A stretch of 64,000 nucleotides of DNA from the NCBI RefSeq assembly GCF_007860175.1, contig NZ_SJPX01000002.1, forward strand, positions 1,657,991 through 1,721,990, given 5' to 3'. The notes under the pieces are model-generated. The model made no database searches. It was not told the DNA's origin and worked only from the letters and a program-made list of their open reading frames with translations. A program made the translations under genes and the position numbers. Shown here in pieces: positions 46,639 through 56,356 of this stretch. This DNA comes from Rubripirellula reticaptiva (GTDB lineage Bacteria; Planctomycetota; Planctomycetia; Pirellulales; Pirellulaceae). How positions within the stretch are numbered: the stretch's first letter is position 1; each line of letters opens with the position of its first letter.

Positions 46639-47333
46639 CGCTTGTTCCCGAGCTCTTCCAGAAGATCAGTTTGGACCTGCTGGATCTCAAGCAAGCGTTG
46701 CCATTGGTGGGTGAGCAGCAAATCCAGTTTGGAATGCAAGTGACGGATTTCGAGCTCGGCTTTCAAATTCACTCGGTAGTCATTTTCGGCGCGAAGACGG
46801 TCTTTTGCGCCTTGTCTGTTTTGGCTCATCATGATGACCGGAGCTTGGATCGCGGCGAGGCAAGAAAGCACTAAGTTCAAGAAGATAAATGGGTAAACGT
46901 CGAACTGAACACCAATAGCGGCAATCGAATTGATCGTGACCCAAAGGATAAGCACACCGCCAAACAACAGAATGAATGTCCAACTACCGCCAAAGCTTGC
47001 CACTTTGTCAGCTAACCTTTCACCGAATGTGAACGTTTCATCGACGACGTCGTTTAGGTTCTGAGTCAGGATATCGTGATCCCGCAAACTCTCGATCACC
47101 TCCGTTTCCAAGGACGACAGTTCTCCACGTTCCTGCTCAAGAACACTCTGAACGTACAGACTGCGGTAATGATTTAGGTCGTGATGGCAGATGTAACTAT
47201 CGGCTTGCCAATCGGGATGGTCGTAAGTGATTCGCTCGACGACCAACGGGCGGACGAACCGTCCGGGAGTCAGGTCGGACATCACGAATGACTTGCCACA
47301 GACACTGCAGTTGGTTTTTGAGTGATTGTTCAT
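46635..47333 (-). CDS. DUF1003 membrane protein
   Basis: This protein has 232 aa. An N-terminal part with a CxxC motif (CSVCGKSF) and a CHHDLNHYRS segment precedes the DUF1003 core: LADKVASFGGSWTFILLFGG, then VLILWVTINSIAAIGVQFDV, YPFIFLNLVLSCLAAIQAPV and IMMSQNRQGAKDRLRAENDY. Two transmembrane helices are evident, and the C-terminus is helical and charged. The role of DUF1003 proteins is unknown. The 4-base overlap with the mprF-like gene suggests a joint function at the membrane. Confidence 0.9.
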   Translation of the reverse strand: MNNHSKTNCSVCGKSFVMSDLTPGRFVRPLVVERITYDHPDWQADSYICHHDLNHYRSLYVQSVLEQERGELSSLETEVIESLRDHDILTQNLNDVVDETFTFGERLADKVASFGGSWTFILLFGGVLILWVTINSIAAIGVQFDVYPFIFLNLVLSCLAAIQAPVIMMSQNRQGAKDRLRAENDYRVNLKAELEIRHLHSKLDLLLTHQWQRLLEIQQVQTDLLEELGNKR

Positions 47334-47435
47334 GATGCTCAGTTTTGGAGGTCGCCGACGCGTCAGCGGGGAAGATCAGGTTGATGCATCCTCGCTTACA
47401 AGTCGAGACGGTCGACAAAAGTGTGCCACGATCTG

Positions 47436-48779
47436 TTAAGTGATCGATAGCTGAATCACGACGACCACCGCACCAGCAATGTACCCCGCCAATGCCCATG
47501 GCGCGATGCGTTTGAAATACCACACAAAATCAATGTGCTCCAATCCCATGGCGGCAACGCCAGCGGCGGAGCCAATGATAAGGCAACTTCCCCCCGTACC
47601 AGCGCAGTAGGCCAGTAACATCCAGAAGGGATCGTTCACGGGCAAATCGTACATCTCAATACCCGCTGCAACGAGCGGAACGTTGTCGACGACCGACGAG
47701 ACCAGCCCAATCACAACCGCAACAATATCGCGATTGGGAAGCACCGAATCCAACCATACCGCCGCGGACTGCAAAGTGCCTGTGGCTCCGAGCGATCCTA
47801 CGGCAAGCAGGATACCGAGAAAGAAAAGGATACTCGACATATCAACGCGTCGCAGTGCAGCCAGCACACCGGTACTCGACCGAGTTTGCTCATCCAGCGT
47901 GTGTCCTACCAATTCCGAGACGCCCCACAGCACTGAAAGGCTCAGCATCATTCCCATATAGGGCGGCAAGTGGGTGAATGTCTTGAAGACAGGAACGCCG
48001 AGTAATCCAATGAGTCCAAGAATCAAAAACAGCCACTGATGCCAAGGCCGAATGTCCTTGGCGACGTGCGAGTTGGAAATGACGGGCGAGGTGAATGCAC
48101 CTTTCATCGAGCGAGAAAACCCGAGCAGTGGCACGAGCAAACAGACAAGGCTGCCAAGAAATAGTTCTCCCATCACTTCCACGGTGCCCAGTTTATGTTT
48201 GATCCACAGCATGGTCGTGGTGACGTCTCCAATCACTGTCCAAGCGCCTCCCGCATTTGCAGCGATGACAACCATGCCGACGAAACGAAGACGATCCTCG
48301 CGGTCGGCGACAAGTTTCCGAAGAAGCGAAACCATGACAATGGTGGTGGTCAGGTTATCGAGGATCGCCGACAAGAAGAACGTCAGTAATCCGACGGTCC
48401 ACAACAACGTTCGTTTGTCCCGAGTACGAATGCGATCGGTGATGAGCGCAAAGCCTTCATGAGCGTCCACCAGTTCGACGATCGTCATCGCACCCATCAA
48501 GAAGAACAAGATACTGGCAATCTCGCCCGTCTGGTGCAAATGCTGAGCGTCGATGGCGAAGTGCAGCGGTACATCGACGATTTCTTCTTGGACCGATTCC
48601 TGCTCGAACCAACTCGGGATCGAAGCACGAGGCAACAGATCGGGCAAGTTGACAACATACAATGACCAACAAACGACGCCAATAAACAAGGCACTAGCGG
48701 CCTTGTTTATTTTTAGTTTGTGTTCAAACGCGATGGCCAGATAGCCGAGGACAAAGACGATTAGAATCAGGGTGAGCAT
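47436..48779 (-). CDS. nhaD: NhaD-type sodium/proton antiporter
   Basis: This protein has 447 aa with about 12 hydrophobic helices. It follows the NhaD/CitM-like pattern: YLAIAFEHKLKINKAASALF, IASILFFLMGAMTIVELVD, LTFFLSAILDNLTTTIVMVS, ANAGGAWTVIGDVTTTMLW and SSVVDNVPLVAAGIEMY. The two DN-containing segments (ILDNLTT and VVDNVPL) are the usual ion-site landmarks. ATG 48779 is chosen because the 52 codons before it are not membrane-like. It would expel sodium in exchange for protons, in line with a marine habitat. Confidence 0.9.
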   Translation of the reverse strand: MLTLILIVFVLGYLAIAFEHKLKINKAASALFIGVVCWSLYVVNLPDLLPRASIPSWFEQESVQEEIVDVPLHFAIDAQHLHQTGEIASILFFLMGAMTIVELVDAHEGFALITDRIRTRDKRTLLWTVGLLTFFLSAILDNLTTTIVMVSLLRKLVADREDRLRFVGMVVIAANAGGAWTVIGDVTTTMLWIKHKLGTVEVMGELFLGSLVCLLVPLLGFSRSMKGAFTSPVISNSHVAKDIRPWHQWLFLILGLIGLLGVPVFKTFTHLPPYMGMMLSLSVLWGVSELVGHTLDEQTRSSTGVLAALRRVDMSSILFFLGILLAVGSLGATGTLQSAAVWLDSVLPNRDIVAVVIGLVSSVVDNVPLVAAGIEMYDLPVNDPFWMLLAYCAGTGGSCLIIGSAAGVAAMGLEHIDFVWYFKRIAPWALAGYIAGAVVVVIQLSIT

Positions 48780-49245
48780 GAATTCGCATGATGGTGAACG
48801 ACTGGCCCGACGCATCAGGTCGGGTCGGTGAAGGAGACTGAGTTGACCATTGCCGAAGGCGTCGGACTTCGGAAGGTCCAAACGATAGCAAGTTGGGCGA
48901 AAACGAAGGGTGTCGACAATGCGTCTAAGACACAAGCAACTTCTTGCGAGCGGCCATTGGATGATCCGACAACGACTTGTGGTCTTCTAGTCCGACAATC
49001 TTCAATTCCACGCCTGCACGATGGTATGGCACGAACCGTACCGTTTTAATTTTCCAGTGCCAAAAATTCCTCGCGAGTGTTTCTGTGATCGCCGCCTGCC
49101 CAGTTTCTGCTCGGCCCGATCAAGAAATGCTCGCGCGAGTTTCACCCCGCAGCAAGAGCGCGGCTGTGCCTTCACCAGGACGTGGCTACGCGTAGGCTTG
49201 GTCAGTCACCCAAACTCTAGCGAGTCCGGCTATTTCAGGCAGACC
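48780..49245. other. Gap with repeat elements
   Basis: The 466 bases between the NhaD gene start and the porin stop contain the NhaD promoter, a degenerate palindromic repeat at about 49144-49200 and a copy of the 24-bp interspersed motif at 49210. A long plus-strand frame beginning at 49021 is a shadow of the porin gene. Confidence 0.5.
49210..49232 (+). repeat. Interspersed motif, copy 1
   Basis: CCAAACTCTAGCGAGTCCGG plus CTA, 14 bases after the porin stop codon (porin on the minus strand). It shares about 20 of 23 positions with the copy at 60791-60814. I recall this motif as common 3' of genes in Pirellulaceae, but could not check. Confidence 0.7.
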
Positions 49246-50664
49246 CTAGAAATCGAACTGCACGCGACTGGCGAACGTGTTCGTGTCGCTATCGCCGAGC
49301 GTTGGGTCGTTGAGTTGCCCGTTCACGTACTCGAACTGGCACTTTCCGTTGGCCCACCAATACCAATTCAGTGCGACCGACGACGAAGTCAGCTCGCGAC
49401 CTTTCCCGGGGACACCTGGCTGTCCGAACAGTGGATTCAAATCCAGTGTGCTCACTCTGCCCGCGATTTCCCAGGCTCCCCAATCGCCTTGGCAAACGTC
49501 CAGTGGACGTTTTGGTTTGACACGGCCAAACGCACCGGCAGTTCGGTTGTACGGGATCACCTCTCCGGTCAACACGTATCGCGCCGTGACATATCCGCCT
49601 TCGACGGTCACGTTCTCACCCGTTGGCAGGTCAACATTGGACCAGCGGTATTCCGACTGAATCAATCCTCTTCCAAAGGACAAAGCACCTTCGACATTGA
49701 ACAGGTTGACTTGATCGACCGGAAATACTCCTGTGTTTACAAATGGCGGGACCCCTTCGATCGGGAAAACACTCAAGCCGGTCGGGCCGAGATTGGGCTG
49801 TTGGCCTACAAAGATTTCATCTTGGCTGGCGTATTGCAGTTGATCGCGACCGGGATTGAGGTAGCTGTGGTCAAATCCAATATGAACCAGCCTGCAGTCA
49901 CCGCGATCAACCAACAACGCCGTGATACGTTCTGCCGTTCCGTAACCACCATTGTCACCGTACACATTGCCAAAGTTGTCGGACAACGTTCGGAAGCCCG
50001 ATACAGCCCAGGTGATTTGTTCGTCGGCGGCGGTGTCAAACAGCATGATGCCGGTTTGACGAAACGGTGCGAGCGCAAACGTGGTGGGTCGTTCCAAAAA
50101 CGGCAACTCGCGGATGCTGGTCAATTCGCTCATCCCGAACGGTTGCCGGAAGCGACCGATTCGCACGTTGCCAAACGGAGTGTCTTTAATCTGTGCCCAA
50201 ACGTCGACAAAGCGAGCTTGTGCCTGAGCAAAATCGAACTCCATTTGGTATGACGCTCGTTCTGTCAGATTACCTGTCGCAGCGAGGCGAGCGCGTCGAA
50301 ATCCGGTTCCGTCCTGAATGTCACCGAGCGTCGCGATGCTCTCGTCGGATTGATCAAAGTAAGCAGTATCAAGCTGAAAGAATCCCGTAACTTTGAAGTC
50401 TGGGTATGTCTTCTCTTCTTTCTTGATTGCGATGGGGGCGACTGCCTGCTGGCTTGCCGTTAGCTCGTCAATCTGCTGTTGCAGCCGATTAAATTGCTCA
50501 ATCGTTACAAGCTCCTGTCCTGCGTCTTCTCCCGGGATCATGCCGCCATCATCAAGTGGTTGAGCGATCGTCACCGGGTTCGCGAAATGATCTTGGGCAA
50601 TAACGTATTGGTTGCCCAATACGCACGCCAAAACACTCATTCCTACCGCCTGCCAGCGTTTCAT
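49246..50664 (-). CDS. OprP-like outer-membrane porin with N-terminal coiled coil
   Basis: This protein has 472 aa. The signal peptide (to about residue 24) is followed by a short helix VTIEQFNRLQQQIDELTASQ, a likely trimerising coiled coil. The barrel part begins YPDFKVTGFFQLDTAYFDQS. GFRRARLAATGNLTERASY, VRIGRFRQPFGMSELTS and RFVDVWAQIKDTPFGN fit the phosphate-selective porin O/P family. The last residues FASRVQFDF end in Phe, as for a barrel. Start ATG 50664 gives the signal peptide directly. It resembles the porin at 27659-29167 in family but not in detail. Substrate unknown. Confidence 0.85.
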   Translation of the reverse strand: MKRWQAVGMSVLACVLGNQYVIAQDHFANPVTIAQPLDDGGMIPGEDAGQELVTIEQFNRLQQQIDELTASQQAVAPIAIKKEEKTYPDFKVTGFFQLDTAYFDQSDESIATLGDIQDGTGFRRARLAATGNLTERASYQMEFDFAQAQARFVDVWAQIKDTPFGNVRIGRFRQPFGMSELTSIRELPFLERPTTFALAPFRQTGIMLFDTAADEQITWAVSGFRTLSDNFGNVYGDNGGYGTAERITALLVDRGDCRLVHIGFDHSYLNPGRDQLQYASQDEIFVGQQPNLGPTGLSVFPIEGVPPFVNTGVFPVDQVNLFNVEGALSFGRGLIQSEYRWSNVDLPTGENVTVEGGYVTARYVLTGEVIPYNRTAGAFGRVKPKRPLDVCQGDWGAWEIAGRVSTLDLNPLFGQPGVPGKGRELTSSSVALNWYWWANGKCQFEYVNGQLNDPTLGDSDTNTFASRVQFDF

Positions 50665-51060
50665 AATCGACCTGCTCACTTGCGTTTCACTTGCTAGGTG
50701 GTCGACTTGGTCACAAACCAACGCCCTCCCACTTCATCACTTTTCGACGCGATCGACTCTGTCGCTTAATCGGGCGATCCCAGTCAGGTAACTACCTCTC
50801 AATCATCACAACTTATCGAATGCACCGATTGAATGAATAGTTCCAACTATTCAACGGTAAGTGCATAAAACGGGAAGTTAACGAACGAATCGCGATGTGG
50901 CCAAACCAAAAAGCAAGCGAGGATACGCAACGAGTAGTCCTCAATTACAGATCGGTTCGTGGTGATGCGAAGTCACTTGCTCGTATGCTTTTATGCTGGC
51001 CAATTCGATTTCAGCGGATAGCTATCCGCATGGCGTCGATCATCCCGGGCCAATGCACGA
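50665..51060. other. Intergenic region upstream of the porin gene
   Basis: About 400 bases, presumably with the porin promoter. No gene, repeat or clear operator was seen. Confidence 0.4.
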
Positions 51061-51327
51061 TCAGATAGAAAGTATGCATGTTGCAAATTTCGACTGAGGC
51101 TCCATGACGAAGATATTCATCGCGTTCATTTGGCCACCTGATTCTTCGGCTGTGATTATGGCAACGTCGTCGGTTTGCAGTTCATCCAAGTCCGCAAGCT
51201 TTTCGTCTCGCAGGATGCGGGCCTGGGGGGAGACGATGAAGTCGATCGGCGATTCGTCATCGTCACGAAGTGTCAGCCTGCCGTTGCCAACCGCTTCGAT
51301 CGTGCCTGTGAATTTTGCCCTTTGCAT
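51061..51327 (-). CDS. Small DUF5666-like beta protein
   Basis: This protein has 88 aa and no signal peptide. The pattern FTGTIEAVGNGRLTLRDDD, then FIVSPQARILRDEKLADLDE and LQTDDVAIITAE resembles small OB-like DUF5666 domains, which bear alternating beta strands. The start MQRAKF at 51327 is chosen because the longer frame has no sensible N-terminus. It lies beside the BON-domain remnant on the same strand. Function unknown. Confidence 0.6.
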   Translation of the reverse strand: MQRAKFTGTIEAVGNGRLTLRDDDESPIDFIVSPQARILRDEKLADLDELQTDDVAIITAEESGGQMNAMNIFVMEPQSKFATCILSI

Positions 51328-51431
51328 TCCTCGGCATCGGTGTGAAAACCAACAAAGGTAAGCAAAGTGATAAGTCGAAATATCTCCATCTTCATGCTGG
51401 AGCCTTGAAGTGGCCAAGGAATAACCGACGG

Positions 51432-51877
51432 TTAATTGAAGAGGAACTGATGAACCCTCGGCGACGATGGATCAAAATCTTGGCCGTTGTCGCCTCGAAG
51501 CTGTTCCCATAGGGCGTCGAAACCTTCAATGACGAGCCGGTTTTGCACTCGTCGAACACCGGTCGTGTGAAATGCCACGCGAGCTGTTGCTTAATACTCA
51601 GCCCAAAAGATAACGTTGCCGGTCAAGGTGACGAAGCCATCTTTCACCGTCACCTTTATCAAAATGAAGGGTCGAGTGATCGTGTTGTGATTCCAATTCT
51701 CGACGATCGCCTGAACCAGTCCAGCGTCCGTGGTTATGGGCGTATCTTTTAAGATGACTTGGTTCCCCACCTTGGTCACTCCATAGACACGCTCAGCAAC
51801 CTGCTCAGCATAAGCACGCTCGAAAAAATTGTCGGCCTGACCTGTGAGCGTGATGGTTCCGTTAAGCGAATTCGCTT
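51432..51877 (-). pseudogene. BON-domain protein, disrupted
   Basis: One minus-strand frame reads NGTITLTGQADNFFERAYAE, then QVAERVYGVTKVGNQV, then IKVTVKDGFVTLTGNVIFWA, which are the hallmarks of two BON domains. At 51591-51593 TAA interrupts the second domain, yet the same frame continues with ATARVAFHTTGVRRVQNRLV, its proper ending. The 5' end also lacks a start codon after an upstream TAA. BON proteins bind membranes or phospholipids and are often stress-related. The single in-frame stop and missing start make this a pseudogene. Confidence 0.78.
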
Positions 51878-51931
51878 AAAGGTCAAAAGGATGCAAGGCC
51901 GTGTCTGATCCGAGGTATATGGCGACTTCGG

Positions 51932-52582
51932 CTACTTTGCTACAGGATCAACGGAGATGATTGTGGAACCGTCGGGTAGCACCATGCCGGGACGCAGCGT
52001 TGAAGTCGCTGGATCAAACGGGGCATCCGTCGTCGGAGACGCGACGTTGCCGTTGTATCGGTACGCCGATTGGTAACGAACCGACGGCGCGTAATTGGTT
52101 CCATAGGCGGACGACGGATAATAGGTCGTCGCGGGGTAGCTCGAGTAACCTCGGTAGCCTGATGAGTAGGCAGAGGAATAGGGATAGCCGTAGCTGCTGG
52201 AACCGTAACCCAAACCACCATATCCAAAGCTGCTGTATCCGAGGCTGCTGTATCCGAGCCCTAGCCCACTGTAGCCAAGCCCGTAACCGCTGCCGATCGA
52301 TAAGCTGAATCCTGGCCGCGAGTAACCGTAGTTGGAACCGAAGTTGGAGTGACCGTGTCCCGAGTAGCCGGAACCGGAAAGGCCGGGCGACACGCCACCA
52401 CCATGAAAACTGCCGCCTCCTCCGTGTCCGCCGCTGAAACTGCCTCCACCATGCCCACCACCTCCGGGGCCTCCACTATGACCACCACCTCCATGATGCT
52501 GCGCCATGACAACCGATGCCGCCGAGCTGAACAGAATGAACATTGACGCGAACAGACCTTGTCGAAGGTAGTTGACGAACAT
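51932..52582 (-). CDS. Gly/Ser/Tyr-rich secreted protein with RPGMVLPDG tail
   Basis: This protein has 216 aa and a signal peptide (MFVNYLRQGLFASMFILFSS, cleaved after VVMA). A His/Gly-rich segment (HHGGGGHSGGPGGGG) is followed by about 80 residues of Gly/Tyr/Ser repeats (YSGLGLGYSSLGYSSFGYGG). It ends TLRPGMVLPDGSTIISVDP. The same ending occurs in the small protein at 60849-61196. It is probably an extracellular or cell-wall protein. ATG 52582 is chosen for the signal peptide. Confidence 0.75.
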   Translation of the reverse strand: MFVNYLRQGLFASMFILFSSAASVVMAQHHGGGGHSGGPGGGGHGGGSFSGGHGGGGSFHGGGVSPGLSGSGYSGHGHSNFGSNYGYSRPGFSLSIGSGYGLGYSGLGLGYSSLGYSSFGYGGLGYGSSSYGYPYSSAYSSGYRGYSSYPATTYYPSSAYGTNYAPSVRYQSAYRYNGNVASPTTDAPFDPATSTLRPGMVLPDGSTIISVDPVAK

Positions 52583-53080
52583 TGGGAAGGCTCCTCTGCG
52601 AATGACGCAGTGCAAAAGGGATCGGCGACGCATCACCGGAAGATACTCCAGTCCAACCGTAGCCGAAGGCGCCAGGCATTGAACGCGTGAAAACAGCTAT
52701 CCAAATCTGGCAAGAGTGTTGATTCAACGCACATGACGTGCCATTGTGAATTCAGACCCGCTAAGTGACGAATTGAACACCAAACAGGATGTAAAGTGGA
52801 AAGATTTTGTTCGCAGCGATCAATTTCTGCTCACTGCGATTTGCCAACTCGACGCATCACGAAGCTGACTTCAAAATACCGAATCGACCAATAACGGTGG
52901 CATCGAACAATCGAGCAGGTCACAGATACATCATAAGAGCTCCACTTCTTTCGATCGTCGCGACCATCGGCAGTGATCAACTTTAAACACCTGATAACGA
53001 GAAGACCTTGGAGCTGCGAAGACGCTTTCGACAGTCGGCGAGTGCCCGGCAAAGGACGCTGTTAATTACCCACAAGTCAT
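52583..53080. other. Intergenic region
   Basis: About 500 bases between the Gly-rich gene and the 3' end of the IS4 remnant. No supported gene or repeat was seen. Confidence 0.4.
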
Positions 53081-54330
53081 TTATCGGGTCCGAAGGCTCG
53101 CCAGCACATCGCGAAGTCGAGCATGCGTCGAGCATCTCGCCAGATTACTTTGGCTCCCGGTGGGCCGTCCCCTTGGCGGTCATTGTAGCCGCCCAGGGTG
53201 GCCAACACGGAGATGAACGTTGACAAAACTTAGAGCTCGCATTGGCGGGGCCGTCCTTTCGACCACCGTCTACACCGTTCCCCCTCCGCTTCGCTGAAAA
53301 CTACGTCGTACGGAAGATCTGGACATTCGCGTCCTAGAAATGTCCACGAACATGATCCGCCAAGCGATCACGTGATAGGACATCAACGCGGATCAGCCAG
53401 ACTCTCGTTTGCGACTGAATCTCTTTGACGTGGCAGCCCGTTTCGAAGACGCGGACAAACACTTCGATCGGCCAGCGCGCAACGTACAAATCGATGGTCC
53501 GAAGAACCTCGGCGATCTTCTCGACCGACAACGGACTGAGCAGCAACCCGTCCTCTTCGGTGCCGTCACTGAGGGCCGTCGACTCAGTCACCGAAACGAC
53601 GCTGAACTCCACTGACGGCATAGACGATTGCTTGTCGTGCAGAGCACGAAGCACGATCCGCTAGGCTCGAATCCCCAGCTTCGCCGTGCGAGCGTCGCGT
53701 CCATGTGTTTACTTGTTGCCCGATCCCTTGGTGCGTTTTGGTGTACGGGGCAGGTGAATCTCCCGGTACACCATCGAAATCTTTTTCAGGTAAAGAACAC
53801 TTCCGCTGCGAGCGAATGACAAACTCTGCTGGCGTGAGATGCTTATCCGCTTCGACGAAGATGTCGTACACGTCACCTTCGCGATCAACCAGTGAAACAA
53901 CTTGCGTTCCTGGGCAGCGTTCGGCATCTTCACAACCTTTTCGATACCCGTCGGGCCATTGCTGGCCTTCGCCGGTTTCGAGTGCCTGACCTCTTCGCTG
54001 CTTGCTTGTGCCGAGGCTTTCTTTATCGCGGTACCCGAAGTGAACATCGACCACGCCCAGGCATAGTTTTTTGGGCGGGTGCGCGGTGTAGTCCAGCTAG
54101 GCCGCGTCTTGTGCGATGCTGGAAATTTTCTGAGCGGCGATTCGCTGGAGTGACTTGTCGGTACGAGCAGCCAGGATGCCGTCAAATGAGACATGGGAGC
54201 TATCAAACCACCGGTAGGCGACATTGGTTTCCATCCCAGGCGCCACAAGCTTCGTTGATACTGGCGGTGGGGTTGGCTGTCCCGTCGCGATCGTGGGTGG
54301 TACCAAGACCACTGATCGCTTGTCGAAGTA
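53081..54330 (-). pseudogene. Frameshifted IS4-family (Tn5-like) transposase
   Basis: Pieces of one transposase appear in order on the minus strand but in changing frames. They are METNVAYRWFDSSHVSFDGI, then LDYTAHPPKKLCLG, VVSLVDREGDVYDIFVEADK, and EFVIRSQRKC. After these come YVARWPIEVFVRVFETGCHV (the YREK-type segment with catalytic Glu), FLGRECPDLPYDVVF, and LATLGGYNDRQGDGPPGAKV followed by IWRDARRMLDFA. Several frameshifts and a TAA break it. It belongs to the IS4 family near IS50/Tn5. Its 5' end lies within about 100 bases of the kup start, in the opposite direction. No terminal repeats were identified. Confidence 0.85.
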
Positions 54331-54398
54331 ACCTGCCAGGCATTCGCAGTGATTCGATACTAGCCATCGCTAGATGCGAAGAGCAGGTCACGCGGGTG

Positions 54399-56321
54399 AT
54401 GGCTCGCTATAACGTGGGTATGACGGACCACCAACCCACAAAAACTCTCCTCCCCGCAACGCTGGCCGCACTTGGTATCGTCTATGGCGACATTGGCACC
54501 AGCCCACTGTATGCAATTCGCGCATGCTTTATTGGCGATGGGCGTTTGGCAGTCAACGAAGTGAACGTGTTGGGCGTGTTGTCGCTGATCTTTTGGTCAT
54601 TGGCCTTGGTCGTCTCGCTAAAGTATCTCGTGTTCGTGATGCGGGCGGACAACCAGGGCGAAGGCGGCATTTTAGCGTTGATGAGCCTGATCACTAACCC
54701 GACTCGTAAGCGAGCAACAGCACAGGACGAACCTTGCTTGCGTGTCAAGTTCGTGGTTTTGTTCGGACTATTTGGTGCTTCGCTCCTTTACGGCGATGGC
54801 ATCATCACGCCCGCGATCTCGGTGCTCAGCGCGATCGAGGGTGTTCATGTTGCCACCGGTGCACTCGATCATCTGGTTCTGCCAACGTCACTCTTGATTC
54901 TGTTCGCACTTTTTTGGTTTCAGAAACGTGGCACGGCCAAGATTGGAAGACTCTTTGGTCCAGCGATGATCGTTTGGTTCGCAGTGATCGCCGTACTGGG
55001 GATCGCGGCGATCGTCAAACAACCTAGCGCCTTGGCTGCCGTGAATCCGATCCACGCGATCGTTTTTTTCAGAGTGGAAGGCTTCGCGGCCTTCACGATT
55101 TTGGGTGTTGTATTCCTGGTCGTCACTGGCGGCGAAGCGTTGTACGCAGACATGGGACATTTTGGGAAGCGGCCCATTCGTCTGGCTTGGTTCATGATCG
55201 TACTGCCCAGTTTGCTTCTGAACTATTTCGGACAAGGAGCGTTGCTACTTTCCGATGCAGCGACCGTCAGCAATCCGTTCTACTTGCTCGCGCCATCATG
55301 GGCACTCATCCCGATGGTCCTGCTCGCGACGATCGCCACCGTGATCGCCTCGCAAGCGATCATCTCCGGTGCGTTCTCGCTGACAAGCCAAGCCGTTCAG
55401 CTAGGGTATTTGCCTAGGGTTTCGATCATTCACACGTCCAAAGATGAGCAAGGCCAAATTTATGTACCCGTCGTGAACTGGCTGATGTTTGCCGGAGTGG
55501 TTGCCTTGGTGTTGTCGTTCCGGACTTCCGAAAATTTAGCGGCGGCTTACGGGATGGCAGTGACGACGACGATGGTCATCACGTCGGTGTTGCTCTACCT
55601 CGTGGCCGTCAATCGTTGGCAATGGAGTCGCTGGTTTGCGGTTCCGCTAATCGGATTGTTCTTGTGCATCGACGTTGCCTTTTTCGCCGCCAACCTGCCC
55701 AAGATTCCCGACGGCGGTTGGCTTCCATTGTTGGTTGGCGTCGGCTTGTGCGTGGTGATGATGACATGGAATCGAGGTCGCCAAACGGTTTTGCGATTGC
55801 TCCGACGCAGGTTGATCTCGACAAAGGAGTTGATCGACGAGATGGCCACTTCGTCGCCGCGACGTCTAAACGCAACCGCTATCTATTTGACGTCGCATGA
55901 CGAAGGCGTCCCGATGGCAATGCTGCACAACGTCAGGCACAACCAGGCCATGCACAATCCTGTCGGGTTGCTAACGATCGATGTTGAAGATCGTCCGTGG
56001 GTTTCCTTGGAAGAACGTCTACAAATCGAGCGGATCGACAGCGGTTGGTACCGCATCGTCGCGCATTACGGTTTCAAACAACGGCCGAACTTACCAGGCA
56101 TCGTCGAGCAATGTCGCCAGCAATGCGTGGACTTTGGCGATCCATCGGCGATCACTTATTTTCTAAGCCGCGTGACGCTGGATATTGGCAACCAGCCGAC
56201 GATGTTGCATTGGCGTAAACTGCTGTTTGTTGCCCTGTTGCGAAACGCAGATGATCCCAGTAAGTACTTCCACGCTCCGCCTGACCAAGTCGTCGAGATC
56301 GGAACTCGGCTAGAGATTTAG
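54399..56321 (+). CDS. kup: Kup potassium uptake permease
   Basis: This protein has 640 aa, the normal Kup length, with about 12 helices. Landmarks are TLAALGIVYGDIGTSPLYAI, LKYLVFVMRADNQGEGGILA and LYGDGIITPAISVLSAIEGV. The hydrophilic C-terminus (about 470-640) is also typical. Start ATG 54399 has GAGCAGG upstream; ATG 54420 (MTDHQPTK) is equally possible. A large extension upstream is excluded, since it overlaps the antisense IS4 remnant. Residues about 100-118 (NPTRKRATAQDEPCLRVKF) are an insertion in the loop between helices 2 and 3, produced by a palindromic repeat. It imports potassium by proton symport. Confidence 0.93.
   Translation: MARYNVGMTDHQPTKTLLPATLAALGIVYGDIGTSPLYAIRACFIGDGRLAVNEVNVLGVLSLIFWSLALVVSLKYLVFVMRADNQGEGGILALMSLITNPTRKRATAQDEPCLRVKFVVLFGLFGASLLYGDGIITPAISVLSAIEGVHVATGALDHLVLPTSLLILFALFWFQKRGTAKIGRLFGPAMIVWFAVIAVLGIAAIVKQPSALAAVNPIHAIVFFRVEGFAAFTILGVVFLVVTGGEALYADMGHFGKRPIRLAWFMIVLPSLLLNYFGQGALLLSDAATVSNPFYLLAPSWALIPMVLLATIATVIASQAIISGAFSLTSQAVQLGYLPRVSIIHTSKDEQGQIYVPVVNWLMFAGVVALVLSFRTSENLAAAYGMAVTTTMVITSVLLYLVAVNRWQWSRWFAVPLIGLFLCIDVAFFAANLPKIPDGGWLPLLVGVGLCVVMMTWNRGRQTVLRLLRRRLISTKELIDEMATSSPRRLNATAIYLTSHDEGVPMAMLHNVRHNQAMHNPVGLLTIDVEDRPWVSLEERLQIERIDSGWYRIVAHYGFKQRPNLPGIVEQCRQQCVDFGDPSAITYFLSRVTLDIGNQPTMLHWRKLLFVALLRNADDPSKYFHAPPDQVVEIGTRLEI
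54696..54751 (+). repeat. Palindromic repeat inserted in frame in kup
   Basis: Left arm AACCCGACTCGTAAGCGAGC and right arm CCTTGCTTGCGTGTCAAGTT are imperfect inverted repeats, 14 of 19 positions matching, with a 16-base centre. The whole unit is 56 bp and keeps the kup frame open, adding about 19 residues. Related copies are in the cardiolipin synthase gene and at 63046-63096. Confidence 0.82.
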
Positions 56322-56356
56322 AAATGTCCGTTCATGTTCGCTAAAGGGAAACGATT

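Noticed and set aside
49021..50253. 410-codon plus-strand open frame
   Set aside because: It lies antisense to the porin gene at 49246-50664, which has a signal peptide, strand pattern and terminal Phe. The plus-strand translation shows no domain.
53892..54398. N-terminal extension of Kup
   Set aside because: The frame is open, but the extra 169 residues are antisense to the IS4 transposase remnant and have no Kup similarity; the normal Kup start is at 54399 or 54420.
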